A stretch of 64,000 nucleotides of DNA from Xanthoparmelia taractica. Lineage: Eukaryota > Ascomycota > Lecanoromycetes > Lecanorales > Parmeliaceae. The stretch is from contig JANQBS010000027.1 in NCBI GenBank assembly GCA_033085395.1, positions 62,001-126,000 on the forward strand, in the 5' to 3' direction. Every line of letters begins with the position of its first letter. Within the stretch, counting starts at the first letter, position 1. Positions 48,109 through 58,575 of this stretch are shown here, one piece after another. Made by a program: the position numbers and the translations under genes. The notes beneath the pieces are model-generated. The model had not been told where the DNA came from, did no database searches, and was given only the letters and a program-made list of their open reading frames with translations.

Positions 48109-48971
48109 TTGTTGATGACAACGTGCTGTCTACTCGAGGGATGAGTGGTTGGTTTCAAGTTTCAAATTGAAGTGAAATGTCGAGGGCTTCAGTCCCACAA
48201 GTTAACACTTCTTCTTTGGACAACTTGCCCGGATATCGACATGAAGCTTCCAGCTGATAGAAACGGAGACGATTCCGACGTCGGCGATGGCTGCTGTTAG
48301 TCGTGTATTGCCGCGCGAGCAGAAGCTTCTTCCCCACCGCAAGCAGCGATGAGAAATACTTCCATCCTATTAACGAGGTAAGCGGACGATAATGTAACGA
48401 CCTGCAGCACATCATCTTTGCAGAGATCGCGCATCCAAGAGCCTGCTTTGCATGTTGGGGGTCAGGTAATAAGAGAAGAACGTCTTAATTATCTCGGTTT
48501 GGCGGCCCACCTACCAATGACTTTTCGTCGTATGCGACATGCGATGAAACAGAGACATTGGAAAAATTTAATACTATCATACTTTGTGCTTTTCGTAAGC
48601 GACAGCCTTCAACGGTTCGATGGTTGGTAGGCTAGAAAACGTTGGGCCACTGAGATGTACCCATTCAAGGATACTCTAATAGCGCTAACGTTCTCTCGCG
48701 CCACAACAGATGTAAACTTGACGAGATATCGCAAGGCCGACAAGACGCTAGAAATTCTATCGCGGTGGAGCACCATGCGGCCTTTTTCATGAAGCTTATT
48801 TTCAAGCTATGGTGACCGTGCAGACGTCACAACCATTGGGCTTAAAGACATATAAAAAAAGATGGCCAATATTTTCTGGTCTCCAAAACATACGTACCTT
48901 CAGACATCAATAAGCTTATAGAAGCCACACTCTACGCTTATCAACATCCATATTTACACCTCACATCGATC
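48109..48971. other. Gene-poor region in the relic island
   Basis: Short A/T-richer ORFs only (for example 48418-48630) with no recognisable motif. Confidence 0.4.
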
Positions 48972-49265
48972 ATGTTGTCCACCTTACCTTTGATGGCTAT
49001 AATCTTGGTGCAGTCTTCGATGGTCACCATAGAAGCTCCAGTTCCAACACTTGGTGGTTCTACAACATCCATCTCATCTGCGGCGGACCTTGAGGTTGAA
49101 TTAGGTGATCTGGTGATCCCTCAAGCACAGAGACCAAACACCACCCTGACGCAAATTCACAAAAATCGAAGCGTGACAGATTATACCTCTTTGCTCAATG
49201 AGATTGGCGATTTCAGACTACCAAGCAATGTAACTGTTGGTCTTGTTGCTAGGGCTGCAAAGTAA
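48972..49265 (+). CDS. Possible small secreted protein, 97 residues
   Basis: ATG at 48972 opens with a plausible signal peptide (MLSTLPLMAIILVQSSMVTIEA, cleavage perhaps near A-P), then a polar mature part with two NxT/S glycosylation sequons and no cysteine. The stop TAA follows AAK; a GTAAGC donor overlaps it (AAAG|TAAGC region), and the matching acceptor at about 49318 also leads straight to a stop, so splicing changes nothing. An open frame 49382-49849 further on (ILVV-type helices, then a Cys/Glu-rich tail) might be a separate exon of the same or another gene, but I could not join it. The lack of cysteines is unlike typical effectors. Low confidence. Confidence 0.35.
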   Translation: MLSTLPLMAIILVQSSMVTIEAPVPTLGGSTTSISSAADLEVELGDLVIPQAQRPNTTLTQIHKNRSVTDYTSLLNEIGDFRLPSNVTVGLVARAAK

Positions 49266-50663
49266 GCGCAACGCCAGCTTCCAGTGGAAAAGCACTGCTA
49301 ACAACCGTTTTTGTGTAGATAAGCCGTGCCATCCCTCTGTGATGCAGAAAATATCAGCGTTGTGCAAGCATTGTATCCTAAGCAGTTGGGCGCCCATCGG
49401 TGACCACGCCAATCTCTTGTCACCGCATATCAGTTGTATCAGCTATTTTCACCATAGCGGCGGAAATCTTCAGATCACGGATGCGATTTGCTTTCGTGCA
49501 AGTGATTACGGCGGTCTGTGAGGATTGGATCAGCCATAGTGATCAGGAACTTTGCGGTTTCTTTTCGACGATCATTCCAGTCTTGAGACTGGTAACACCG
49601 CCATGGCTGGCTTTCGTTGGAATAGTATTCTACCCTTGGGGCGTGTGCGCGACTTGTACATACCCCGACACGAGGGAGGGTGATCCTGCTTCCAGGGTTC
49701 CGCACGTCAACGATCGGGCTTCCGAGCACTACTTATCAGAGCCCGAGCGGATTCAGCAAGTAGCAGAGTCGCCGGATGACGAGCTATGCGATGGCGATTG
49801 CAAAGACCCTGGGCTCGCCAAAAAGTTTGGGTGTGCAGACCGATAATAGACTTGCAGCTTAGAATTACTATAGAACGCAGAAGACTTGGTCAACAGAAGA
49901 GGACTGCATGCGACGTAGTACACGAGAAGTTGTCCCATTTTGGGTACCTTGCAGAAAGGCACACGGGCTTAACTTTGTCGCTTAGATAAAAGTCGTAAGG
50001 TAGGAGTTATTCTACGCGCAGGACTAAGGTGCTGCCAATATGCCAGCCCTACCACAGCTACAGATTCAATGGTCGAGGCGGCATTCCAAGGCTCTTCCCG
50101 GCCGGGTGAATGATTAGCAGCTAAGTAGACATGATTGAATGCCGGACATGCTTCAGTCATGCTGAAGTTCATTCTGTTATGTGTAGCCATCATTCGCCTG
50201 TTTTCGCCACATTTTGTGGTTAAACAGTGCTTGGGGACATTGCTCGAGCTGTACTGTTATGTTCCCGGTCCGACGGTAGCGCTCCGTCATGATCCTTGTG
50301 ACCCTTGTCACGGTGTAGATGGCCAAATATTTGAAGCGACTTTAGCAGTCGTCCGATCAGAAATGATTGAGGTTCAATGGTCGACCTCACGTTGTTTGAA
50401 TGACTTGAACCTTTTGAAATCAGCACTCGTTGTCAATGCTGATTGCTCTAATGATCAAAGTTCTTAGGGCTTAAGCGAGAGGCTTGGCATATGCAGGGTC
50501 TCCCAACGCGTTGCAGTTCTCATTGGTCGTTGCTTTCTCAACTGTGGAACAAACCACGAAGCTGTTCTTGCTGTCTTTCAACGACGACTTGAGGAATTGC
50601 TTCACCTCCACCCAGACCTTCAAGACTTGCTATTGGTGATCGTCAATGCTCGGAGACATCAAT
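49266..50663. other. Gene-poor region, end of relic island
   Basis: Holds an open frame at 49382-49849 with two hydrophobic stretches (ISVVSAIFTIAAEIF; LAFVGIVFYPWGVC) and no clear start, plus short ORFs. No homology is recognised. The right edge must contain the promoter of the GMPPA-like gene. Confidence 0.4.
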
Positions 50664-52151
50664 ATGAGCCTCAAAGTCCCTACACGCCAGGCCAATGGCA
50701 CAACGGGCACTACGGCCTCGACCAAAGCTGTCATCCTTGTAAGCTCTCTACACCATTGAGGAGACCTTAAGCTAACGCTTAGCATAGGTCGGTGGTCCTT
50801 CTAGAGGAACCCGTTTCAGACCACTCTCGCTCGATGTACCCAAGGTTGGTACTCCTCCAAGAATATCACAAAGCACAACGTTGACACTCTGCTGTAGCCT
50901 CTCTTCGACGTAGCGGGACATCCGATCCTCTGGCACTGCCTACGGGCTGTAGCCAAAGTTCCTGGCATCCGAGAGGTAATTCTAGTCGGCTACTATGACG
51001 AGGGTGTGTTCCGAGAGTTCATCAAAGACTCCGCAAGAGAGCTACCCAAAATACGCATACAATACCTCCGAGAATACCAAGCTCTGGGCACTGCTGGTGG
51101 CTTGTACCATTTCCGGGATGCCATTCTCAAAGGTGGCCCAGATCGGTTCTTCGTCCTCAATGCCGACGTCTGCTGCTCCTTTCCACTTGAACAGATGCTC
51201 AAGCTCTTCGAGGAGAAGCACGCAGAGGCCGTCATCCTTGGTACAAGGGTCAGCAATGATGCTGCCACAAATTTTGGTTGCATTGTCTCGGACCCGCAGA
51301 CCAAACAGGTCCTCCATTACGTTGAGAAGCCAGAATCACACATCTCGAATTTGATCAATTGCGGTGTCTACCTCTTTTCTACGGAAACCATCTTCCCCTC
51401 CATTAGATCTGCAATCAAGCGTCGTGCAGACCGACCGCGTCTGGTATCCTATCCTTCGGCTGAGAATCTGGACTCTCAATTCTTCGCCGAGAAGCTGGAA
51501 GACGGAGAGAAGAACGAAGTGCTCCGCCTAGAGCAAGATATTTTGTCCGACCTAGCAGACAGCAACCAATTCTTCGTCCTCGAAACAAGGGACTTCTGGC
51601 GTCAGATCAAGACCGCCGGCTCAGCAGTACCAGCCAATGCTCTGTATCTCCAGAAAGCTTTCCAATCTCAGTCAGAAGAGCTCGCTGCTCCATCAGCCAA
51701 CATCCTCCCTCCAGTGTTCATCCACCCCACAGCAGATGTTGACCCCACTGCAAAGCTTGGCCCGAATGTTTCCATCGGACCTCGTGCAGTCATTGGCGCT
51801 GGTGTTCGAGTCAAAGAGTCAATTGTCTTGGAGGACGCGGAGATCAAGCACGACGCCTGTGTGCTATACTCGATCATTGGGTGGAATAGCCGCGTGGGAG
51901 CTTGGGCTAGAGTTGAGGGCACGCCGACACCGGTTGGCAGTCATACAACGAGCATTGTCAAGAATGGTGTCAAAGTGCAGAGCATCACCATCCTAGGAAA
52001 GGATTGTGGTGTCGGTGACGAAGTGAGGGTGCAAAATTGCGTCTGCTTACCTAATAAGGAGTTGAAGCGGGTATGTATCTCCTCTATCCTTGGAACGAAC
52101 GTGAAGCTGACAACACCATCGCAGGACGTTGCGAACGAAGTCATTATGTAA
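50664..52151 (+). CDS. GDP-mannose pyrophosphorylase-like protein (GMPPA type)
   Basis: Exons 50664-50738, 50788-50844, 50898-52070, 52125-52151; 443 residues. The nucleotidyltransferase start reads AVILVGGPSRGTRFRPLSLDVPKPLFDVAG. The GGPxxGTRFRP form, instead of the GGxGTRLRPLT of catalytic enzymes, and the long C-terminal half are GMPPA features. FVLNADVCCSFPL and GTAGGLYHFRD lie in the core, and left-handed beta-helix hexapeptides follow (DPTAKLGPNVSIGPRAVIGAGVRV, VLEDAEIKHDACVLYSIIGW). The last exon is only 9 codons (DVANEVIM). In animals GMPPA senses GDP-mannose and restrains the catalytic GMPPB; in fungi the paralogue is presumed to act in cell-wall and glycan mannose supply. Confidence 0.88.
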
Positions 52152-52884
52152 GCGTATCTACAGCGCTGATAGCCACGACCCAATTCCTTTGTTTTTCTCA
52201 AAGATTTCTTATAATTCTCAACGCTGGGTCCCACCGAGCGCCTTTCCAAGACGAAAATTTGCTCAAGAACTGGTCTCAAAATTTCAATTTCGGAGATAGA
52301 CGATACCATTGCATAGACGAAAATGCTCCTCTAATATATTACCAACCTCATGCTCCACGTTCAGATGCAGGGTATTCGATTCAAATTCCCAGCATCGGCC
52401 CCTCCCACCATACTATCCGTGAACCTTCCCTTTCTCTAGCTATTCCCCGTGGATTGATCACCTTTCCCCCCAACACCTTCTCTGACATCCTATCATCCCA
52501 ATATGGCTCAAAGAACAACGGCACTCTGACCCGATATCCCTTTCTTGTTCTACAAGAGTTTATGTCTCGTTGCTTTCCAGTCCCCTCCGCTCTATCATAT
52601 CTCCTATATGCACAACTTGGGGCACCCTTAGTGGATCAACGTCCACCCATCTGTTTCCTTCCTTGCCTTCGTTCGCTCTTGACATAAGCCTGCACAGCGC
52701 CTTCCGTCTTGTCGGTGAGCAGAAGAGGTGGGGGACATGGTGGGGAAGGAGGAAAGACTTGGTTGGGGAGAAAGACGGACGAGTGTGTGAGTGGTTTAAA
52801 CAATTTTGTTTGGATATCTATGTTATATTATATTGTGCCGCTGGGAAATGCTCGCTCAAAAGACCCCCATTCAGTATCCGCCAA
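52152..52884. other. Intergenic region between convergent genes
   Basis: 3' ends of the GMPPA-like and RING genes. Longer frames here (for example 52570-53031) overlap the RING gene antisense or lack protein-like composition. Confidence 0.5.
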
Positions 52885-53753
52885 TCATGCATACATGTCA
52901 TCCCATTCCCCGTCCTCCTCTTCATCCTTGGGTGGCGGTGGTGGTGGCGGAGGCGCCTTCTCTTTGACGAGATCTTTTCTGTCCAGCGGGCATGTAGCGT
53001 GCAGCTTCAGCCAGGGCGCTATACACTCTAGGTCGAACATGTGGTTTTTGTTGCATGGTAGGCGGACGACTAGTGGGTATTCATCTGGGCGAACCGTTTT
53101 AGCAGGGGGGAAACCGTTGGTGGGAATTGATGGGGGGCGACTCACCGTCAAGAAAAGGATTGCTGCAGATCGGGCAGTCCATTGACGGCTTTAGGAGCTT
53201 GTTCGGTACTCGCTCGAGCTCTGCAGATGTAGCACGTGTTAGTTATGGGAGCGGCGAGAGAGATATTTGTGAACAAGACGCAGTTCTCGGGATGCGAAGA
53301 ATGAGCATCCCAGCAGTAAGCGACGCAACAGCCCAATTTTCCCGGAACGGGAGTCGATAAACCTTTCTTCACTCACCGTCCAGGAACCCCTGACTGACCC
53401 CCTTGACCTCCTTGGGCGGCGCCTGCGAATTTGCCACCAAAAGCTCAATCATGCCGTCCAAAGGCCCTTCCCCGCTCCGAAACGGTCTCATCCTCTCGTA
53501 TACCTCGGCCAGCGTTCTGAAGGCGGCGGAGACATCGCCAGGGACGGGCAATGCGTTGTCGTTTGATACGTCGCTGGTGTCGACGTGTTCGAGGGTGGAG
53601 AAGAAGGTGGAGAGATCGGGGCGGCGGGGGGGATGAGAGGGTTCGGTGGTGGAGGGTTTGGGGACGTTGTGCTCGACTGGTGGGGGCGAGTGTTAGTGGG
53701 GGTTTCGTGGTGGGGAGGGGGGGAAAGGATGATGTACTTTCGTAGGATGCCAT
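52885..53753 (-). CDS. RING-H2-like zinc-finger protein
   Basis: Minus-strand exons 53738-53753, 53377-53676, 53146-53220, 52885-53084; 196 residues from ATG 53753 (MASYEIEHN). An in-frame ATG at 53879 would add 42 residues (MNAQFHDCLQQINELLDPLL); I prefer the shorter form because a TATA-like TTTATACC lies between them. The body is helical and Pro-rich, then the RING spans about 130-175: MDCPICSNPFLD, DEYPLVVRLPCNKNHMFDLEC, IAPWLKLHATCPLDRKDL. The eighth zinc ligand position is Asp (CPLD) rather than Cys, as in Rbx1. The tail is a Pro run and acidic. It is probably an E3 ubiquitin ligase; the substrate is unknown. Confidence 0.8.
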
Positions 53754-54526
53754 GTTGATTGCAGGGGATTCTCGCTTGGATATGAGGCGGTATAAAGAGG
53801 AGAGGCAGCGTTTTGGGTTGAGGAGAGGGTCAAGTAGCTCGTTGATTTGTTGCAGGCAATCATGGAACTGCGCGTTCATACAGATTGATATGATAAGATA
53901 AGATCAGCGCTAGCGCTGTCTTCTATCTTGTCATTAACGTTGGCAGAAGGTTGATAGAAGACCTCAGCTTGCTGATCATATCGAGAATGAATATAGCAAC
54001 TGAGTTTCGATGGCCGAGATGAACTTATAGGTTTTCAATCATATTCAACCAGGAACTAAGCGTTGATCGACATGCTGCGTGAATTTGAAGCGCTGTAAAA
54101 CCCCGCAAGTCATACCACGAGACCTCTGTTGAGGCAGTGCACAGCTTCAGAAGATAATGCTGACATTTTCAGCAACTCTCCTGTTTGGTTCAAGTATCTC
54201 CATCCGATATAGTGCAATCTGTTTCCCTTGTCAGCAACAGCGTGCATTTCCGAAGCCAGCATTTTTGCTACCTCTGTACCTTTCCACAGACTATATAGCC
54301 CCCACACTCTCCTATCTCAAAGTCAGACTCTTTCCACAGCACATCCAGGAGTCTTACAAGCCTCCCTAACCCTCTTCTACCCTCCCCTCCACCCATTCGA
54401 AAGAAACCAGCCAAGGGCCACCCTCCCCCCAACACCCTAATACTAAATATATTGATTTAACATATACCACTTCATCAGCAACCGCACCCACATTCCAACT
54501 CCGTCAGCACATAAAAATCAAGTAAC
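53754..54526. other. Intergenic region between divergent genes
   Basis: Promoters of the RING gene (or part of its N-terminus, 53754-53879) and the 71-residue gene. CT-rich stretch at 54365-54430. No other gene. Confidence 0.5.
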
Positions 54527-54811
54527 ATGTCTTCCGGCTGGACAGGTCCTGGCTCCCGCACCGCACCCCAGAACCAGCAAGACAACGCCAACTACGCAGC
54601 CCTCAAGGCGCAGGTAGAAAAGGACGAAAAGGAGAAGAGGGAGGCGGAAAACGTTAGGCGGGCAAGTGAGGGTCTGCCGCCATGTAAGCATCTGATTTTG
54701 AGTCGGTGTTAGAGTACGTAAAAGGCTGATAAGGGTGATGAATGATTGGTAGTGAAAGATGGCGTTGGGTCCAAGGTTAAAAAGTTCGTTCAAAAGGTTT
54801 TTATGATGTAG
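54527..54811 (+). CDS. 71-residue charged protein
   Basis: Exons 54527-54683 and 54753-54811; a 69-nt intron with GTAAGC donor and TGGTAG acceptor joins PPL across codons. The protein starts MSSGWTGPGSRTAPQNQQDN, has a charged helix (YAALKAQVEKDEKEKREAENVRRASEG) and ends KVKKFVQKVFMM, which could be a short amphipathic membrane-binding helix. The clean splice sites and the charged-helix composition support coding, although no domain is recognised. A promoter-like CT-rich, A/T-rich leader precedes it. The gene is too short to assign a function. It converges on the large zinc-finger gene. Confidence 0.6.
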
Positions 54812-55172
54812 TGGGTGCGGTGTTTTGGAAACTGGCTTGAGAAGGCACGACAGATCTAGTGATCGAAGAGGTATCGATGACCAACTTGGAAAAATGTCAA
54901 AATATTCGAACTTGGGACTTCAAAGTGCAGGGCTATCTGCATAATTGATGTTACTCGCCATCTGAAAATCTGCCATGTTGACAGAGAGCATGCCCCGCTT
55001 TATTAAATAAACACTGCTATCCTTGACAGCATGCACTCCCTCCTATCGTACAAAATCCAAGTCTATCACTACTCGCAGTTACCCATGCCCTATGCATCTC
55101 GACTCAAGAAGTAGAAACTGGCACGCTTGCTGTCGTCAACCCCCATCCCATATCAGACCCAAAAGGGCATTA
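54812..55172. other. Intergenic region between convergent genes
   Basis: 3' ends of the 71-residue gene and the large zinc-finger gene. Nothing else is seen. Confidence 0.5.
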
Positions 55173-58036
55173 CTATCCAACATATTCCGGCGTCGTCTTC
55201 CCTTTCCGGGCCTTCGGCTCTGGCTTCTTGACACGGGCCACGCCTTTCCTAAAAATTCTCCCAGGGTCGACTTGGTCTGCCCCAGTATTTGCACCGGGGT
55301 GGTCTCCATCTCCAGTCGTCTTGATGCTACCCAAGGTATTCCAAGAGGTAATATCAACGTCATCGGCGTCGTCGTCGATCTGTTCGTAGTGCTCCTCCAT
55401 GATGTTCCTCTTCCTCGCGTCCACGACGTCGGCATCACTTGATGCTTTGTGCTCCTTGCTCGCTTTACGCTCATCCTGGTTCTCGCCTCTCGGATGCTTT
55501 TCGGCATCGGTATCCTTTCCGACTGCCAAGGGCTTGGTGTCTGGAGTCCGTACCTCGCTACTGCGAGATGGGTCGTCCTCCACGATCTCAACCTCAGGGC
55601 TACCCATCGTAACATCGACATCCTTCGGTCCTCCGGGCATGGAAATAGGAGTGTTCGGCGCCTGAATGCTAGCTTCTGCGACCTCTCCTGGCTCCTCCCC
55701 TTCAGCTGTAGCATCCTGGACACTAACAATCGGAACGGCAGAGCGAGGGCTCTCAAGCTGTGGAGCCGGTACATTGACGGCAGTACTGCTCGATTTGGAG
55801 GCCAGCGCAGCACGGCCAGAGTTCCATTGATTGAGGTAGGTAGCTGCATGTTCCGACATAGGAAGCCTCGAACCTGGAGGGGACTGAACGAGGCGAGAGC
55901 TCGATCTGTTAAATTTTTGGGCGGAGAAACTGGCGAGCGTGGCTCCTGATCCAGGCTGCAGTTCAGCATGACGATGGCTTGGGTGACCTCGCTGACTAGC
56001 TGGAGCATCAGAAACGATTTTACGAGCATCTGATGGTGACTGCAGCCCAGCAAGACGTCTCCGATGCTTGTCAAGACGAGCTTTTGCTGAATCGCCATCC
56101 GTATCTCCTGGGCTCGGTGTCGATGGGAGACCACGTGGGCTGATAGATTGTGCTCCAGCAGCTCCGGACCAACCAACAAGAGCCTTCGAAGATGAGAGTG
56201 ACTCAAAACTGGCGGAGCTTGGTGTTTCAGGCGGACCAGCTGGAGGGACACGATCTCTTGGGTTCTGCTCGACTCCCGCATAGAAGAGAAGAGCGTCGGC
56301 TGCTTCGATGCGTTCTGGGGAGTACTGAAAATCATGTTAGTCTGTTGTGTTCAACTGACGGGCACGCGGAAACAGACCTCTCGGATGTAAGTACGCGCCG
56401 AAGGTCCATATGAACGGTCTGGATCGGCTATTGGGGGCTGAGCGTGACGAGGATTCAGAAACGTCGCATGGTGCTGCGAGTGGAAAGCTTGAGCTGGAAC
56501 AGAAGGTGAGATGGGAGCGCCCCGGTATGAGACCTGAGGTTGCGCTGGGCCAGCAACTGGACGAATTGCCCGCTGGCGCGAGAGGTAGGCCTGTTGTTGA
56601 TCGCGAGCCGCCAGAATCTGTTCATAACCTGCAGCAGATGACGCCAGCCGATTTGAGGTATATGCCTCCCGATTGTGAGTCGCTACTTGGTCCCTATTGG
56701 CCGCCAGCTGCGCGTCTTGGTGTGAGGTCAACGCCTGTCGGTTGCGGACCTCCATCTGCTTCGCCTTCGCAAACGCCTGCACCTGCGCTTGTTGTTTCAC
56801 ACACAAGGCCTGCCGCTCACGAACCGCTGCCCGGTCCACATTTGCTGCAGTCTGAACATGGTGCTGAGAGACGGAGACGGAGGGTGGAGCCGGACGCGGA
56901 GTGAGATGAGCCGCCTGCTGGTGTGGAACGGAGACTTGGCCTGGCTGGGGAGCTTGACGGTAGTTACTATTCTGGTGTGGAGAAAACGCAAGGCAGTTGC
57001 GAGCCGCCTGCAGATCCACATTTGCCCCAGGCCGTGGGCGGTAAATGGCTGGCCTGTCCTGAAATTGAGCGTAACGAGCTGCCTGCTGATTTGACGTGGA
57101 TGACTGCGGAGGACGAGGAGCCTGACGGTCCATAGATTGAGTGTTGGTGAAAGCGAGTTGATTACGAGCCGCCTGCAGATCCACATTTGCCCCAGGTCGT
57201 GGGCGGTAGATGGCTGGCCTGTCTTGAAACGGAGTAGAACGAGTTGCCTGCTGGTTTGAGGGGGATGGCTGCAGAGCGCGACGACCTTGTAATTTTGTCC
57301 CTTCGTCGCCGACGAAGGCGTACGGGCTGAAAACTGTCTGCCTGCCCAGCTCATCATAGACTTGGACGGTCCTCTGGCTCTCTGGGTCGTTTTCCACCTC
57401 GTGAATGTGAGGGTTTCCCTGCATCACTGGGTTCGCGCTCTCGGTTGCACTTGTGTCGGCAGCTGGCACCCCAGGACTCAACACCGGCGTCCCTCTGGCT
57501 GGTACCATAGGCCATAGACCGGGCAGGTCATCTTCGTGGTCTTGATGACGGTCACCGTCCATGATGATGTTGGTACTTTTACTTGGTTGCTTGCTTGCAT
57601 GGGTGGACCCTGCTTTTTCTGTTGTGGAAGCTGGCTTCAACACCGGGAGGTCATCTTCGTCGTCGCTAATGACGTGCACTCTTCTACTAGCACGCGTCCT
57701 ACGCGCGTTCTTGTGTCCTTTGTCACTACCTCCGTGTTTATCGTTTTCAATCACATTGTTAGATTGCAATTCTGGCACATTACGAGATCCACCACCGAAT
57801 AAATGGCTTCCGTCTCCTGACTTGTCCCAACACAACGAGCACACGTGCTGACCGCAATCCATGCAGCGGTACAGAGTCAGCTTATTGTGCTTGTCACACG
57901 TGTCGCATTTGGCGGTATGGACTCTGACTTCCATGAAGTCTGTGTGAGGCTGAGGAGAGGTGGTTGGTGGCCTAGCTGTTGGGTTCGAGGCAGTCATTTG
58001 ATCCTCGAGTCTGGCTGTCTCTATCGCTCTTGCCAT
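55173..58036 (-). CDS. Large Cys-rich/low-complexity protein with tandem duplication
   Basis: Minus-strand exons 56378-58036 and 55173-56324 (53-nt intron); 936 residues from ATG 58036 (MARAIETARLEDQ); the next in-frame ATG is 57997. Residues about 30-75 form a ZZ- or B-box-like zinc site: AKCDTCDKHNKLTLYRCMDCGQHVCSLCWDKSGDGSH. The rest is disordered: acidic DDEDDLP motifs, Gln/Arg/Ala-rich segments, and a 55-residue tandem repeat with RPAIYRPRPGANVDLQAARN. Across the intron, TYIREYSPERIEAADALLFYAG forms a short conserved helix. The C-terminus has KPLAVGKDTDAEKH, RKRNIMEEHYEQI and a basic end KKPEPKARKGKTTPEYVG. Probably a nuclear or cytosolic scaffold; I do not recognise the family. Confidence 0.72.
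57001..57300 (-). repeat. 165-bp in-frame tandem duplication
   Basis: Bases 57001-57064 and 57166-57229 match at all but three positions, all transitions, and similarity weakens further on. The unit is 165 bp, exactly 55 codons, so the duplication keeps the frame of the large Cys-rich gene. Confidence 0.85.
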
Positions 58037-58575
58037 ACTGAGGTGGCAAAATTGTACTAACTCTATTGTGATTTGGGAACGAGGAGAGATCAAAGGGTCT
58101 AGAGACGGAATGAAACGTGGAGAAGACAAAAGTTTTGGGTTTTAAGCTGATGGAAGAAGAGTATGGTTACAAGTGTTAAAGTGTACTGTGTTGAAAAGTG
58201 TTCGCAGTCGAAGAGGGTGGTGGAGAGGTTTTAGATAACGGCGTAGATAGGTGGAGGCGCAGGGAGAACGAGTGCAAGAAATTCAACACTTCACTGCAAC
58301 TTGACAGAGTGAATAAAACTCTCCGCGACCAATTTGCCATGATTAAGGTATCATAAAGCCTCAAAGGAAAGGTGTAAGCGTGCTCTGCATGGTCTTCATC
58401 TCTAATTTTGCCTATTCACTCGAGCGAGCGAGCGTGTATCTTACCTACTGAGCATCGAAACTTTTGAAAGTCAACGTTGTACAACCCACGTGACTGCTCA
58501 CCAGTGATTGGCTGATGGCCACTCATCTGATCACAATATTCGGACTAGGCAACGCGCCATGTCGACCGTCCGTAT
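58037..58575. other. Intergenic region between same-strand genes
   Basis: 3' region of the lysyl-tRNA synthetase and promoter of the Cys-rich gene. No other gene is seen. If the synthetase is not spliced at its 3' end, its coding region extends to 58523. Confidence 0.5.

Noticed and set aside
55136..56335. 399-codon minus-strand ORF inside the large Cys-rich gene
   Set aside because: Lies in another frame of the second exon of the 55173-58036 gene; no start support and Arg/Leu/Ser-rich composition.
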